Below are positions 1 through 13,854 of a DNA stretch of 64,000 nucleotides, piece after piece. The translations under genes and the position numbers were made by a program. Below the pieces are notes generated by a model that saw only the letters and a program-made list of their open reading frames with translations, made no database searches and was not told the origin of the DNA. This stretch comes from Polydactylus sextarius (Eukaryota; Chordata; Actinopteri; Polynemidae). The stretch lies in contig CM028922.1 of the NCBI GenBank assembly GCA_016801845.1, positions 8,487,501-8,551,500 on the forward strand. The letters are read 5' to 3'. Position 1 is the stretch's first letter, and each line of letters begins with the position of its first letter.

Positions 1-1802
1 AGGGTCAGTGCTGACATGGAGCTGAGCTCTGATAGCATGTCTCTAGCTAATTGTGAGAACACTCATTATGTCTGATAAAGAAGAACATAAATCACAAGGA
101 GAGGCTTGACCTGCGGCTGGCCCTGCACGTTTGGCGAAGAAAACTCTCAGGGGCTGCCTCAGAACGACTAAGATCTCATTACGTCTTTGTCTTGACAGTG
201 AGCCAGCAGCATCCTTGATACTGCTGGGGAGACCTGCTTTCATACACACTACCTCTGTTCTATGTGGCCAGATAAAACAACCCAAGACTGATACCAAATC
301 TGGCGGCTAGTCTCTGATGCTTGTGATCATAAGTCCTGCCTACCTCACTGAAATCATCTGTGATCTCTCCAAAATGAGGCCTAGTGATCCTGACCAACCA
401 GCAGAGGTGAAAATGCCAGATACACAATCATATGACAGAAAATGATTACCATCAAGTTTTTATCTGTTACAGGAGGATCTGCTGCACTGCAGCTTTCTAC
501 TTGATAGAGAGAAGTTACTCTTGTGCTTTTTCACACCCTGGTTTAGTTTGGTTTGGGTTGTTTAGTCTGGAGTGAAAGCTGCCAGTTACACTGGCACCGA
601 CTAGATCCATAAGTAAGCATGTTTATTAATATAGCGCCATTCAATAGCAGAGTCAAACAGACAGATGATTAAAAGAACTGTGTAAAATTAGATATGACTT
701 GATCATGAATGCAAAATTGACAGAATCCGTCTTCTGATAGCAGCAAATTCAAGGAAGTGATATATATATATATGTGTTTTCAGATCTTTCATTTAAGCAG
801 ATATAATCACTGTATTACAAGCACGGAAATGTTTGTATTATATTGGTGGATTATAATCACTGATGCAATAATTTAAGTATTATTATTCTGTGGGGGCTAA
901 TTTTAACCACGCCATATGCCGCTGGAAAATTCAATCTATAATGTGATGTCACAATTTATGTTGTATATTTATTTATTTTTTTGAATTGGACTAATGAGAC
1001 TGCGATTAAACTAACAAACTAAGGCTTTAAGACAAATGGAGTAGAAATGCCAGAAGATTCAAATCAACAGTTATTCAAGAATAGAAGTATTTGGCTAATT
1101 TCCACCATTGTAAGCAGGTGACAAGGTTATAAAACAGGTTTGTCAATTTCCTCAGAATTATATCAGCACCATCATTGTCCAACCAGTGATTTAACTGTCA
1201 GTACATGTTTTCTGTTCCTGGTTTAAATCAGTGTGAACACAAATTGAACCAGAGGAGAAAAACCCCAAACTGATTAACTGATGTCTCGGCTTCTTATTTC
1301 CAAAGAAAGCAAAAACAAAGGGGAAATGACAAGTACATGGAAATCCACAACCCAAGACATTACTGCATGTAAACATCAGGACTGAAAAATAGAGACCCTA
1401 GAGAACAATGTTTTGACGAAGAAAATACTATTTTTGTGAATTATGATTTAGTTTTGATAATGCCCCTCAATAGAGCGCCACTTCCTCCCGCACAGGCCTG
1501 TTCTCAGCATTTCACTCTTCAACAGCTTCACACATCATTAACATGAGAAAACAGAACAGAGATAAAAAAAAGTGAAGAAAGAACAAAAAAAAACATTATA
1601 ATTGCGGTTTTGTAAGTTTTGCCCTTGTGCTGTCGCCCATCCATGTCCATGTTCTCTCCACATTTCCTTTTCACGTCCTTGCTCACTGAAGCCAAACTAC
1701 GTTTTTCAGCTTCTTGATCTTGATAGTAAAATACTCGCAAAGGCCTTTTTACATACAGCCTGATTACAGTTTGTTTTTGAGCATTTTCTTAACTTGTACA
1801 AA

Positions 1803-1861
1803 ACTATTCCTACATTCTGCTGCAAAAACATACAGATTTTGCAGCAGAATGTAGGAATAGT
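1803..1861. repeat. Perfect 25-bp inverted repeat with 9-nt loop
   Basis: Arms at 1803-1827 and 1837-1861 are exact reverse complements (actattcctacattctgct... and its complement), separated by acatacaga. Pairing stops at once outside the arms. It could form a strong hairpin in RNA or a cruciform in DNA. Confidence 0.9.
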
Positions 1862-2904
1862 ATCTGATTACTTCACCTTCATACTTTCTGGTGTAAACCT
1901 CAGGTTTTTAGTTTTAGAGGGAGTGGGAGGATTTAGTTTAAGGAAGTGGTTGATCTTTGACCCTGGCTACATGCTACCTAACTGCCAGAGGCTTGACAGC
2001 ACGTTGCGTTTCCAGCTTCCCTTCCAACACCTCAGTTTTCTCCTCTAGAGGAGCATGCCTGTACATTACTGCAAGACTTTGACACGTGCTGTTATTCTAA
2101 CACATGGCTAATTTTCTCCCTGACACATTGGAAGCCAAGACAAATATTCACTTTCACTCTACTGTGTGAGTTTGGATTATCAGCCGGAGATTTGACAGCA
2201 CAGTATGGAAAGTGCAGACTGGAACATTTTGCCACTGTGGTGGACTGCTGAGACTCCTCTCAAAAGGCCTCATTGGTTTGGACGTTACATATACTTTCAT
2301 TTGACATGAGAGACATGGATGTGTCCGTGTCCTCAGACAGTATGATTCAGAGTAAACACCGACTATAACAATTTCCAGAACATTCCAGCACTGTGAGAAT
2401 CAAGGCGTACTAACATCTGTACGGCGCACCCCTCCTGATTCAACTTTTGACCTAGAAGGAGCCAAATTTATTTCCAGCATGTGGCTGCTTTTCAAAACGC
2501 TCTGAAATATGCTTTATTTTAGCAATTTACTGTATGTGATTTAAGAATTTACAACAAGGCTGGCAGAGATATCTGAGAAATTTTGTGCAACTAATTTTTC
2601 TCCTTCAATTAACTTTCGCTAATATCGATGACAATCTCACTGCTCTTTAAATCAGACAACAAGAGACTTCTGGTTCACATGTCTCGTTTGACTGCATTTT
2701 GACAAACGGCCTCACCAGCACACAGCCCTAAGGTAATCAAAAGACATCATCTGACTCGCTGAAACCATCACAGTTTATTGCTAGCTGACATTTTCTAACT
2801 GCATTTCCTGTCAGCTGCAGTCAGTAATTATGATCCACTACAGCTTAGATGGTTAAGATTAGCTGGCATGTGTGCTGTGTTCAGAAATGTGTGCCGAAGT
2901 TTCC

Positions 2905-2922
2905 TTTTTTTTTTTTTTTTTT
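2905..2922. repeat. Poly-T run
   Basis: An 18-base T tract in unique AT-rich sequence. Confidence 0.9.
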
Positions 2923-3449
2923 CTTTGCATACTCCAATTGGTGCCAAAGATGAAAAATTTCAAACTCAACACAGGGCTTTAACATGTTACAGCAGCTAAT
3001 ACAATGGATCTTCTTGTAAAATCAAGTGAGATTTGTCAAAAAATGCCCCAAAATCTAAAATTACCTTTTCCCTTCTGCTTTTCTTTTCTCTTTCCATCTA
3101 CCATGATCATCTTTGCCACTACAAACATGCGAGTATCTATCCTTGCTTGTTTTATTTGTAGATACAACACTTGCTTCACACACTCACACATCCAGTGCTG
3201 CTAAATCACCTGCAGTTTGTCCAAAAACTGTCCCACATCCATTAAAAAAACATCAGCGAGCTGCACCGTGGCACTTGATGACATGTTCCTTCATTACCAT
3301 GAACTCTCACACACTCTAGTTTGTTCTGACTCGGTCCCTCGTACATCATCCTGCTGCAGTACTTGTCAGAGAAGGTGTGTTAATCTGTCATTAAAAATAG
3401 ACCCTGCCAAAGCACTAGTCACTTTTTTTTTTAAGTATGTTTATTCAGT

Positions 3450-3453
<4 letters not shown>

Positions 3454-3480
<27 letters not shown>
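3454..3480. repeat. Poly-A run (27 A)
   Basis: Homopolymer that could be the tail of an old retrocopy on the plus strand, but no recognisable body lies upstream. Confidence 0.9.
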
Positions 3481-3630
3481 CACAATTAAAGCAAAACAAA
3501 ACCAGGTAATATCTATTCTAGAAAAAGATTAACATCTGTGGTCAAAAATGAAGGGCTGACATTGACGAGGCAGAGGCCACAAAGTAAAAATGGATGGATT
3601 AAGATGTTTCAGTGTTTTTAACACCACTGT

Positions 3631-3705
3631 TTTTTTTTTTTTTTTTTTTTTTCTTCAGATTTAGTTGAGATCATCTTTTCAGACCACAAAAAAAAAAAAA
3701 AAAAA
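3631..3705. repeat. Facing poly-T and poly-A tracts
   Basis: A T tract of about 22 bases and an A tract of about 18 bases lie about 35 bases apart. They could pair into a hairpin, but are more simply two homopolymers. Confidence 0.8.
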
Positions 3706-5594
3706 CACCTTTTTAAATTTGTCAGTTGATCAAAAAAATAAAAAAAAGTTTGGTGTACAATTTTGTGCACGAGTTGCTTACAGATTACCTTTTTGTATCC
3801 ATGTTTTTAAGTAGTATTTTAGGAAGTTTAATCTCATTTAACAGTCTGCAAGAATAAATAAATAAATAAATACATAAATGTGGAATAGCTGAGCAAAGCC
3901 AGATAGCCACATAGAATCAATGACTAGCTATTACATGCATCAGTCAGCGTTGTGCATGCAGCATAGTTAAGATAGATTGTATGATTAAAGAGGTAAGAAA
4001 GGACAAAACCCTGCCATATATCCAAACAAAAAAATTTAAGTGCAGTGTCATTTGTCTTTCGTAATAATCGGCTGTCTCTATGTGACCTGTTCAGGCCTGG
4101 GAGAGGTGCCTCTTAGTGGCACTGCATGACTAATGGACCACAGTAATTCATCCATCAAACCATATGAGCAGGCGTCTGCAAGCCACCATACAACTACTAC
4201 ACACTTCTGATCCCCAGGCCTGGGTAGTGGCACTGTACTGCAGCATGGGAACCAGGTGTCGCCTCACAGTAAAGCTATGCTAATTAGCCAAGCAATAAAA
4301 ACATTCAGGATAATTAACAATGAAAAGACATATAAAGGGAAGGAATGTCAAACAGGACAAGAGGAGGAGGGAGGGAGGAAGGGGTGGGGGCTCAGACTGT
4401 GGCTCACAAAGGAAGGAATGTTGAAGACCAAACACCAGCTGAGGGTGTGCTGAACGTGCTGCTGTCTGTCTGTGGGGTTTTGTGGGTTTTATTTTATTCT
4501 GCGTGTGCATGTGTGTGTCACGGGGGTGATTGTGTACGAGTCGAAGGCCACAGTGTCTGAGAATATCTTGCCTATCAACATGATGTCTGATGTTTGTTCT
4601 AATTACAGCCTCTGCCACATTAGGCAGGTTATTCATTTTCCTCCTCAATGACACTTTTATTTTTTAATTTGAGTTATTTATTAATTAATCCACAGGATTC
4701 ACTGAATGCAAGGTTTAACAAAACACACTGAGAATGCTAATTTCCGCCACAGATGCAATATTGTCAACCTCTCTCATCAATATGTCCTACTGATTTTACA
4801 TCAATCCATTTAATGCTTACCAACTTCTCCTGTAAACATCACAGAAACCATGTATACAATTATATAAATGTGTTCATATCTCTAAGAACACATAGGTCAT
4901 TGATTACACAATTATAAAAACTCATTATTGTTTAATTAAATATTTTATTTGCACCATATCAAGGCTGATATGTTTTTGGTATTAACTTATTCATCCATTT
5001 ATATTGCTTTAAAAAAAATGTACATTTACATACTGAGATGATGACAAGAGCAATCTACTCATCATACCAGTAGCCGGGTTCACTCAGTTACTTTTATTGC
5101 GGTAACGTAAACATATCATGCCATCTACCAGTTCACAGAGCGTCTTTGTGTTTTGTTTTTTTTTTGTGTGTGTGTTTCTCCTGCTGTGTTGTTCTTAAGA
5201 TTGTAATTTCATCTAATAGTTATTGAAGAGGGAGACTTCTTCAACCAAACTAGCTTTGCCAATTGTCATTTGCGGGACGATTTAGTTAACACAGTTAATC
5301 CAGAAGATGAACTTGAACCATCAACTTGTCTCACAAACAATGGCTGTTCTGTGGAGATTCCTTTCACTGTCTGTCGCACAGCTTCTTGCAATCACTTCCG
5401 CCATTTTCTCAACGATCAACAGTTTGCTACTGTTTACAGACAAACCAAACTCAAGTAATATGTGGACACTTGTTTGAGCCATGTTGGCACATGTTCCCCC
5501 TATTTACAGATTTACACAGTTTAGTTAAAACATCTTGGATGTCCTCTTAGACATTTTTCTGAATTTTAACAACCAAGTTAAGAGTGTTGTTTTG

Positions 5595-5940
5595 AAGGGC
5601 AGCTTTTATCAGCTCAGAACCAAAAGAAGCTTTCTTTTTTTAAATCTCACAAAAATATCAGAGATATATCTCTGAAGGAGCTGGAAACAGCTATCTGTGC
5701 TTTTATCACCTCTCTGCTGGATTACTGTAATTCCCCGTGTATGAGGGTCGACCCATACTGCCCTTTCTCGAACACAAATGGTCCAAAATGCAGCAGCCAG
5801 ACATTTAGAAACAGGCAACATATCACACCTGTACTGGAACACCAGTAAAATACAGGACTGATCTTACTATTTCTTTAAGAAGCTGCTCATTATTTAGCTC
5901 CAAAATACATCATTGATCTTTTGACTCCATCCTCAGGTAA
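5595..5940 (+). mobile_element. L2-like LINE fragment, 3' end of reverse transcriptase (decayed)
   Basis: Plus-strand translation with frame changes gives ELETAICAFITSLLDYCNS, then RNRQHITPVLEHQ, then LAPKYIIDLLTPSSG. These are the LDYCNS, HITPVL and LAPxYIxDLL landmarks at the C-terminal side of L2/CR1-group reverse transcriptases common in fish. Stops and at least two frame breaks lie between them, and the catalytic YxDD region is absent, so this is a short 5'-truncated dead copy. The exact family cannot be fixed by eye. Confidence 0.75.
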
Positions 5941-8900
5941 ATAAAATAATCTCACAATTCCCATCAATTTCCAATTCAAACTGAAAATCAAAGCTGACTG
6001 GACGTTTTTATTGTCACTTCCAGGATGATACACTCTCCTATTAAAAATGTAAATAAAAACAGTCTTATTTGACTTTCTATTAGTTTTGTTTTCCTTCTTA
6101 GATTTCCTAAATTTCTGTCAAAGTCTTTTCGTTGCATTTTAGTTTGGTTGTTTTGTCCTGTTTCTTTCAGTTCTCCTACTTTTGGACTTTGTCCTTACAC
6201 TGATCCTCTTGTTTACTTACATTGCCAAATCATCTGCTTTAAATGTGCAAAATAAATAAAACGGACTGAAAGTTGAATTTATTGTGAAAGATTCGTGCAG
6301 ATTTTCTTCCCTGTGAGGGAATTCACTGACGTCAGGGTTCTGGTGTAATGAATGTTGTCTCAATAGAAAATCAAAGTTAGTGGATCAGCGTTGCCATCAT
6401 GAGAGCCACAATACTAGCCTGGGTACTGGTCCTCAATTTCCTTTACAAACCAACTCCAAGCCTTCTCAGTAAACAATTACACATGTTTTTTTTTTTTTTT
6501 TTTTTAAATCCCAAACTCTTCAATATATAGGGCATCTAAAGCAGGATAAATGTGGTCCTGAAGAATGTCTCACATTAAACAAGCACTTTGGTTAAAGTAT
6601 GTTTCTGTAAAAGGAAGCTGAACAGTAACCAAAACCTGAAACGGAACCAACCCAGCTGCAACAATGTGAAGCAGTAAAACAGACTGTAAAGAGTAAAAAA
6701 CAGGAAGAACTTCCAGATTCCAGCACATCTGTGTGTTGTTCAAGTATTTACAAGGGTGCGGGAAAAAGACTTGCAAAACACCAGCCTGTTCTGGCTGAAT
6801 GTCTTTCACACAAGTCAGTCAAGTTAAACCCACACACAGGTGAATAACTATGAGGGTGTGTCTGCTTAGGGAACAGCAAAAGAGCAATCAAATCCTTTTT
6901 GGGACGGCAATTAACATAAACACGATTTCACAAAAAGTTCATTCCAGTGGAGATGCCATGATCAGCGGGGATGAGATGAATCTGTGACAAATCTTTTACA
7001 CAACTTGTTTTTGAGCTTTTGCTTTAAATCCAACTATTTATGAATTCACAACAGGCGATAGCAGAGAGTCTAAATCAGAGGAAGCTATCATGGCCAATTT
7101 CACATCACCCCACAGTGCCTTCACTACCGAGTAAACTACTCCTGGGAAAACATTTCTGGTTTGCAGTCATTGCCAGTCTACTAAGCTGGAATCATCAGGA
7201 ATGTCAAATAATGTGCTACTGTCCAATTACAGAGCCAGCAAAGTTTCTTGACACATAATCACTTGTTTCCCACGGCTAGTATGTCCGAAATTAGCTTGTC
7301 AGACACAATAGTTAACCGCATTGCTGATTGAATATTTAAAGGCCATGGGATAAACTGATTTTATCTCAGGACAACATAATTTGCATTATTATGTAACTTA
7401 TGGCTGAATCTGGAATGTTTCACTGTACAAGTCATTTGGAAAAGCAGCCTTTAACAGTTCAATGCTGCAGACCACAGGGTCTGTGTGTTTCCTGCTGTGC
7501 AAGCCAACCAACGTGTTGGTGGTGTTTAGCACATCTTTGAGCGCTCTAATAAACTCACACATGTGTCAATTATTAGATTTATATACCCTAAAAACAAGAC
7601 TTATGTTGAGAAAAATGCAGAAACACGTTTTAATTCAATTTATTTTAGACTGCGGTGCACTAAAAGTGTAGGTTTAAATATGTGTCATGATGTACTATTG
7701 GGAAGAAACATGTTATTCAAGCAGAAAAGAAAAAACATCGTAAACTGGAGCAAAAACCTTTTTCACACTGAACAACCCAATCTGTCTTCATGTTGATTTT
7801 TTGTTTCCAGGGTTTATTCCAGCCCAGTAGGTCCTGTGGAGTTGTTAAGATCCCCAAGTGCCCTCAGTGTTTTACCTATTACAGGGAAAAGAGATGAACT
7901 AAAAGTCCAAACAAACATTAGTCTTAATGAGGCTTAAACAGTTAAAGAGTGAACAAACACATCTGTTAAAAGGTGGAGCCTGGGCCACAGTGACATAATT
8001 GCCCCTTTGAAAGCAGCGACGTGATGGGCCGACTGAGAATCAGGGTTTATGTTCTCCTGTTAAATATGAAGACGCCTTCTTAAGCATGAACCCTTAATTA
8101 TCAACATGATTCCCACAGATCAGACCCCAGACTGCTGCTGTGATGGCTCTTATTCTATTAAAACGCTGCTGAAACTTTCTGACCGTGTAATGTTTATATA
8201 TCCACAGACCCAGAATGAGGCACAGTGCTGCACTAAAATAAAGAAAAATGACACTTGATGCAGGCTAATTTGGAAACATGGTAATTATTTCATCATTCTG
8301 GCCGAATTCCATTTAAAAAACTTGCTTTCATAACAGGCTTTTAAGACAAAGATGGTTCATTGTTGAACATCAACATCATTACTGCTAATTTAGCAAACTG
8401 AGAATTTGTGCAGCCTGTATTGTTTGCTTAATGTGCAGATTTACATCAGAGCGTTTTAAGACAGACATTAACAAAGACAGAAATTACTGCCACGTTCATA
8501 CAACTCTTAAAGAAGACACTACAGACTCTTTACCAGCAACCAGGCCCCAAGTAATAAAACACAGCCTTACAACAGTTTACATATTCCATCTTTTACTTGT
8601 GAGATGTTGGTACTTAAGGCCATCGTCGAACTTTGCTTTCACTGCCACCATTAACAATAACATCAATTGAAATTCAGAATACATCACTGCAGAGTTTGGG
8701 ACTGGAAGGCTTAACGCACGAATGTGTGTATGTTCCCACAGAAGAAGGAACAAATGACCTGATGTCCATAAATAAAGTCAACAATTGCATCATGACTTTC
8801 TATAGAAAACAACTTGTGTACACAAAGGCCATTCAGAAAAATAGAGAGAAACATCAATTAATGTTGATGACTCAACAACAATTGCTTTGTTGGACCAAGA

Positions 8901-9489
8901 CACACTTAACTACAAGCTTAAAGGGAAAATCAGGAGTTACAGATATTCTAGTGTTTTTTTTTTCAGATTGAGGAGTTCATACTATGTGTTGGTAGCAAAA
9001 TCATGTCAAACAATTTCATTGAGACAAATTGCTATTTTCTTTAAATTACTGTGAGGCTCAAAAAAAGACTTACCTGAAGCAGTTTTCCTGTCGACGCCAT
9101 CTTGAAAGTCTGTAGTTGATTGTTGACTGCCACATGCAGAGCCAAACACTCTCAAAGTTGTCGTATTTACAATTTCAGATCGACACTCGCCTGGATATTG
9201 TCATAAACATCTAAATAAAGGAGCATTTCCATGGAAATACACTCCTTGAGCTCTTTTGATATGACTGAATGTCCTGGCTGAATGGGACTGGTTGAATCTA
9301 AAATGGTGGAGACAATGAAATTGCAGGCAGATTCAGTTTGGAACTGGAGTGAGTACTAAAAGGCAGAGATGAGAGATTTCCAAAAACATTCACAGAGGCA
9401 AAGAAACTAACTAGAATTGGTTCAGTCTGGTGTTTTTACCATATGGTTGACTATGTGACCTGACAAGGTCTGCAAGACTAATCTGCTGT

Positions 9490-9725
9490 TTCAAACTGCA
9501 GGTCTTGATGAGTTGATGAGGCCAATAGGAAACAGGTGGCAAGACAGGAGACCAACCAGGAAGCCACTCCCACTTAAACACACACAAACACACCAGCACA
9601 GACATACAAGACAAAATGGGGGAAAACAAGAGACACAAGGGAGGGAGCACAACAGGGAAAACACCAGGGACAGGCAAAAAGGGAATAGGGAATAGGCAGA
9701 TCCAGAGTCTCACATACCAGTGATT
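9490..9725. repeat. Possible dispersed repeat, purine/CA-rich
   Basis: A low-pyrimidine stretch rich in acacaaacacacc and gggaaaacaagagac motifs. Its style (blocks such as gaggccaataggaaacaggtg) resembles non-coding ends of fish transposons, but I cannot name a family. Confidence 0.3.
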
Positions 9726-10109
9726 AAACTTGTTTTTGCGTATGAATGTCTTCATTTTATTTACTTTGTAAATGGCAACTATTTTTATTTCTTTATATAA
9801 GCAAATCAATCTGCTAAAATCTGCTGAATGTGAAAATTTACTGATTTACTGACACAAAACCACAAAGTTCATGAAATTTTCTTTAAAAAAACAAACAAAC
9901 AAACAAACACCCTATTTATTTATCAAAATAACATCATGCAATAAACTTCACTTCACGATTACCCCATGCAAACAGTATATAATACCAGCTTGGTGTCTGC
10001 AGACCCTTTTTTTCATACCTCTTGAGTAAGACTCATTATTGGATGAAATGATGTACAACCCTGACAACAAAATGCCAGAGCACAATAAACCAGGCTCTTA
10101 AACAGAACC

Positions 10110-10360
10110 AGAGAGAGCCATGATGAAATCCAGGGTATCCTGCTATAAATAATGGACATGGCTCCATTTTGCATCGTTGCATTTGTTGCCTCCACCTCCA
10201 AGTGTTATTTTCATAAATGAAAACACCCTGTCTGGCATTTATAGTTGCTTTCAAGTGGGATCATGTTCACCGTCTTTATGACTTCCTTTCAGTAAGTCAG
10301 CAGTCTTGTCCTTATGAGTTTGTACATGGGAAGTTTGTGAAAACTCCAACTTAATATTTT
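10110..10360. repeat. Copy A of a diverged duplicated repeat
   Basis: Shares ordered blocks with 11190-11430: gctccattttg, tttcataaat, ttcaagtggg followed by a gttcacngt-like run, and tttgtaca followed by an agttt block. Spacing is preserved within small gaps. It is either an old tandem duplication or two copies of a dispersed element. Confidence 0.65.
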
Positions 10361-10672
10361 TTGACATTTTCTAAATTAAAAAAGAAAAAGCCCAGTTTTT
10401 CATCGCTAATGCTTCTGTCTTCCTGTTGTCAGTCACCAAGTGACTTAGCCACTTTAATGACATGTGTCCGGTCTAAAAGCACAAGCTACTACTCTTTAAA
10501 AAAAAGAAGAAAGAAACGTAATGGTCTTTATTTGCCAACATTATTAGACCGTAAACTACTTACGATCATCTGCTCCAGATTTGATTTCAGGAAATTCAGT
10601 GACTGTTCCAGTTACTTTGTACCACTTTGGTCTAATTCTGTATGAGCAGAGGTCAACTTCTCAGTGGCAGGT

Positions 10673-10673
10673 T

Positions 10674-10706
<33 letters not shown>

Positions 10707-10860
10707 ATAAAGTGTGTGTTGTGAAGCTGCCCTGTCTGTGAGCTGGCTCTTGGGATCTCATACAATGACACTGTTTTGAAGTGCGTGTCTGCATACAGTA
10801 ACTGTAACCGTGTGTGTGTGAGTGTGTGTGTGAGTGTGTGTGTGTGAGTATGTTGTGTGT
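10673..10860. repeat. TG microsatellite cluster
   Basis: A TG run at 10673-10706 and interrupted (TG)nAG runs at 10811-10860. Both produce Thr/His-rich open frames on the minus strand that should not be taken as genes. Confidence 0.9.
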
Positions 10861-11189
10861 CCTCCTGAGGCTGGAAGAACACCTGCCGCTGCACCGCCTG
10901 CAGCTCCATGTAGTCCCATGTGTTTCAACTTCATGTTGTTGTTGTGTAACAGCTACTGTAACATGCTGCTGAAGACTTAAACGAGGCATCATAAATCCTC
11001 TTTGTGCTACTATTTTCACTAGTGACTTCTTTAATATTAAATTATAATTTGTGTAAATTGAAGAACTCAACAACATGCCTATTCAGATTATGGACAGCTC
11101 TAATAAAAGGTCAACAGAAGCATATTAGATTTAAAAAAAAAAACATATGCTGAAGAAAATATGAAAATCAACTTTCACAGACTGTTCTG

Positions 11190-11430
11190 GCGAGAGGCCA
11201 TTGAGTAAAGATAGACCATCAAGCATTTGGCTCCATTTTGTGTTGTGCCATGCCTCCTCTGCTTCCATTTGTTGTTGTTTCATAAATCTTCTCATGCACT
11301 TCTTATTGCCTTCAAGTGGGTTATATTTACTGTGTTCATTGGTAATCAGTTGCAGCCACCCCAGCAATGTGGTTTTCATGACTTTGTACAAACAGAGTTT
11401 AGGGAAGACGCAAGTTGACGATACATTAAA
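11190..11430. repeat. Copy B of a diverged duplicated repeat
   Basis: Same orientation as copy A about 1.1 kb away, with matching blocks gctccattttg, tttcataaat, ttcaagtggg and tttgtacaaacagagttt in the same order. It is diverged by substitutions and small insertions. No family was recognised. Confidence 0.65.
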
Positions 11431-13854
11431 TGTGCAGTAGTATTCCACATTAAACTATAATAAACTTATCCTGGTGAAAGGTGATTAGTTTATCCAAAAC
11501 CTGACACCTCAGCACCTTCATTCTAGTACAGTTCACAACATTTGGTGTTACTGAGCTAAATTACACACTTAAATACATCTTATTATAGATAAGACATCTA
11601 GCGTATAAGTACTAAGTATATCACAGCTTATTTATCAATTTTGAAGTTTGGCAGTCCTTTTCCCATTACCTTGACCTTACAGAGATAAGACACTAGTTTC
11701 TATATATACCAGCTACTATATATATACGTAAAATCATGTTGTATGCTGAGCCACAAGTAGCCTGCCGTGCTAAAACCACTCCATCAGCAGGTCCTACAAA
11801 ATACAGCCACTGCAGCAGGACTTCCCGCGGCTTCATTAATGCAAAAACACACTGTACTAGCTCAGTGATTTAACATAACAATTATTATTCAAACATTATT
11901 CAACAGTGGCTTAATATATCTATTGTGAGGAATAGGTAATTATCAATCATGATGCTCCATACCGTGCTGCACCAGTACAAGAGGCCATTTTGCCAATATT
12001 GATTTTTTTTTCAAGGTATAGGCTTTACCCTGCAGTCCTCTATGCGTCTGAATAATAGATTTAGCCCATTTCACCAGCCTTGAGTCAATCACAGTGCTGT
12101 GCTCTGTGTTTTCCCTGGCTCGGCTCACGCCTTTCAGAGAGCCCATTCAGCTCGAAGCCATCTACAGCAAGAGCAGAGAGCAATGAATATGTTCTATTCC
12201 ACTCAAGTCTTTATTTTTAGGTTTGAGTAGACTTACAGATGGCCTACATAAAACTGAATGGGGCTTCATTTTAACAGCGGGGCAGAGAATTGGCCAACGT
12301 GCCATTGTGTGGTCTCTATTATGGGAACACTAGGGAGTTCTGTAATACAGCCTGTCCCTCGCTGTCCGCGCACACAGCCAACATGATTTTCCATGATGAT
12401 TTCTGAAAATGGGTTTGTCCTCAGGGTTTGCGGCTTTGCTACCCCGCGGTCGAAGGTCACCGTTTTCTGAAGAGGTGGTGCGATTGTTTGGCTGCTGATA
12501 TTACATCCCGTGCTCCCAAAACGATTCATTTACCAACGCCTGTCGACCAATTCCATCTGCTCGAGACCTCACCTAAATTGAAGGGGACAGGAATAAAATT
12601 TTAGCGAGGAAGTGCTATGAGAATTAAAGTGGAGATATTAGTAGTAGGTAAGGAGAGGGGGGGGGTCTCCTGTGCGAGTAAATTAACATGAGCCTCACGA
12701 GACTTTCTTAAGACTAAGATGACAAGAAAATTAATCAGAAAAATGAAGGATTATGAATTTGAAGGTGTCAGACTGGTAACACGAGTCTGTTAAATATGAT
12801 GGTTTCCTGAGATTCCACCCCAGTCTCACGGCTCATTTTGACCACAGTACCAGTCGCTGTTTCCTTAAGATATGATTTATTTCATTTCATAGCACACGGC
12901 TACTCTATGTCCTGAAACTCCATAAGCAATAAATGAATTTTTCCCCAGTTGCCATTGGGTCAAACTCTGCAATCATGGAGTCACAAAGTCTTGGTGTAAC
13001 TTGGTGGTTAAAAAGGCAATGACCTCCAATCTTCCACCTGATAGAGCCAACAAACAATATTGCATATCAGAGCTTTATAAAATTGAACCTTGAATATTTC
13101 ATTTTCATGTGGAGGTAAGACAGTGTCTTTTTCTTTGCATGAGTGTGCTGATGCCCGGCATGTGTCTGCTGCTGTGGCTACAGGTATAATCATTTAGTAT
13201 AATACTCCTAACATGAGAAAGAATCAGGTGGATACAGATTGAAGAAATCAATTCTTTATCCTTTACCATGGTTACAGTTGTCCAATGACATGAGGCATGG
13301 GAAAGAAATCTGCCGCAGTCCACTATGATACGCCACCAAATTGTCCGATTTGACATTTTGTTTTAACTCCCAACACTCCACATTTGTCGCCCGGGGCCAT
13401 AATTAGCCAGGCGTTTTGCAGTCTAAATGTGTAACAAGGACAAGTTTTTCTAATTTAATAAAAAAGTTATATCTTATTTGGTTGTTGGTCTTGTGGAGCT
13501 TCTTTCTCTCAGGTTTGTTGAAAGTTGAATTGTTTCCTGTTAATTGTTGACTGCATGATGAATAAGAAGCAACTTTATTTTAAATGTCCTTCAAAAGAGG
13601 ATTCACTGTAATTCAACCATTCAATGCTTTATTTCTAGTACACTGAGCTATGACCAATGCATCTAATAGGAGGCTTAGATTGAAGGTTTTTCAGACACTC
13701 ACAGCCATCTGGAGAGTGAATATATTGTAAGGCTGAAATAGTATAACTGTACTGAATGGTTTGCCTGAGATTCACACTTGAACCTTCCATCCCTTGAGGC
13801 AAATTACTTTTACATCTTAGATGGTTTTATTTGATTAGAATAAAAAGGAAACAA

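Noticed and set aside
9411..9809. 132-codon minus-strand frame with hydrophobic stretches
   Set aside because: Low-complexity repeat-like DNA; no start context, splice signals or family match.
10612..11076. 154-codon minus-strand open frame rich in His and Thr
   Set aside because: Produced by the TG/CA microsatellites; not protein-like outside them.
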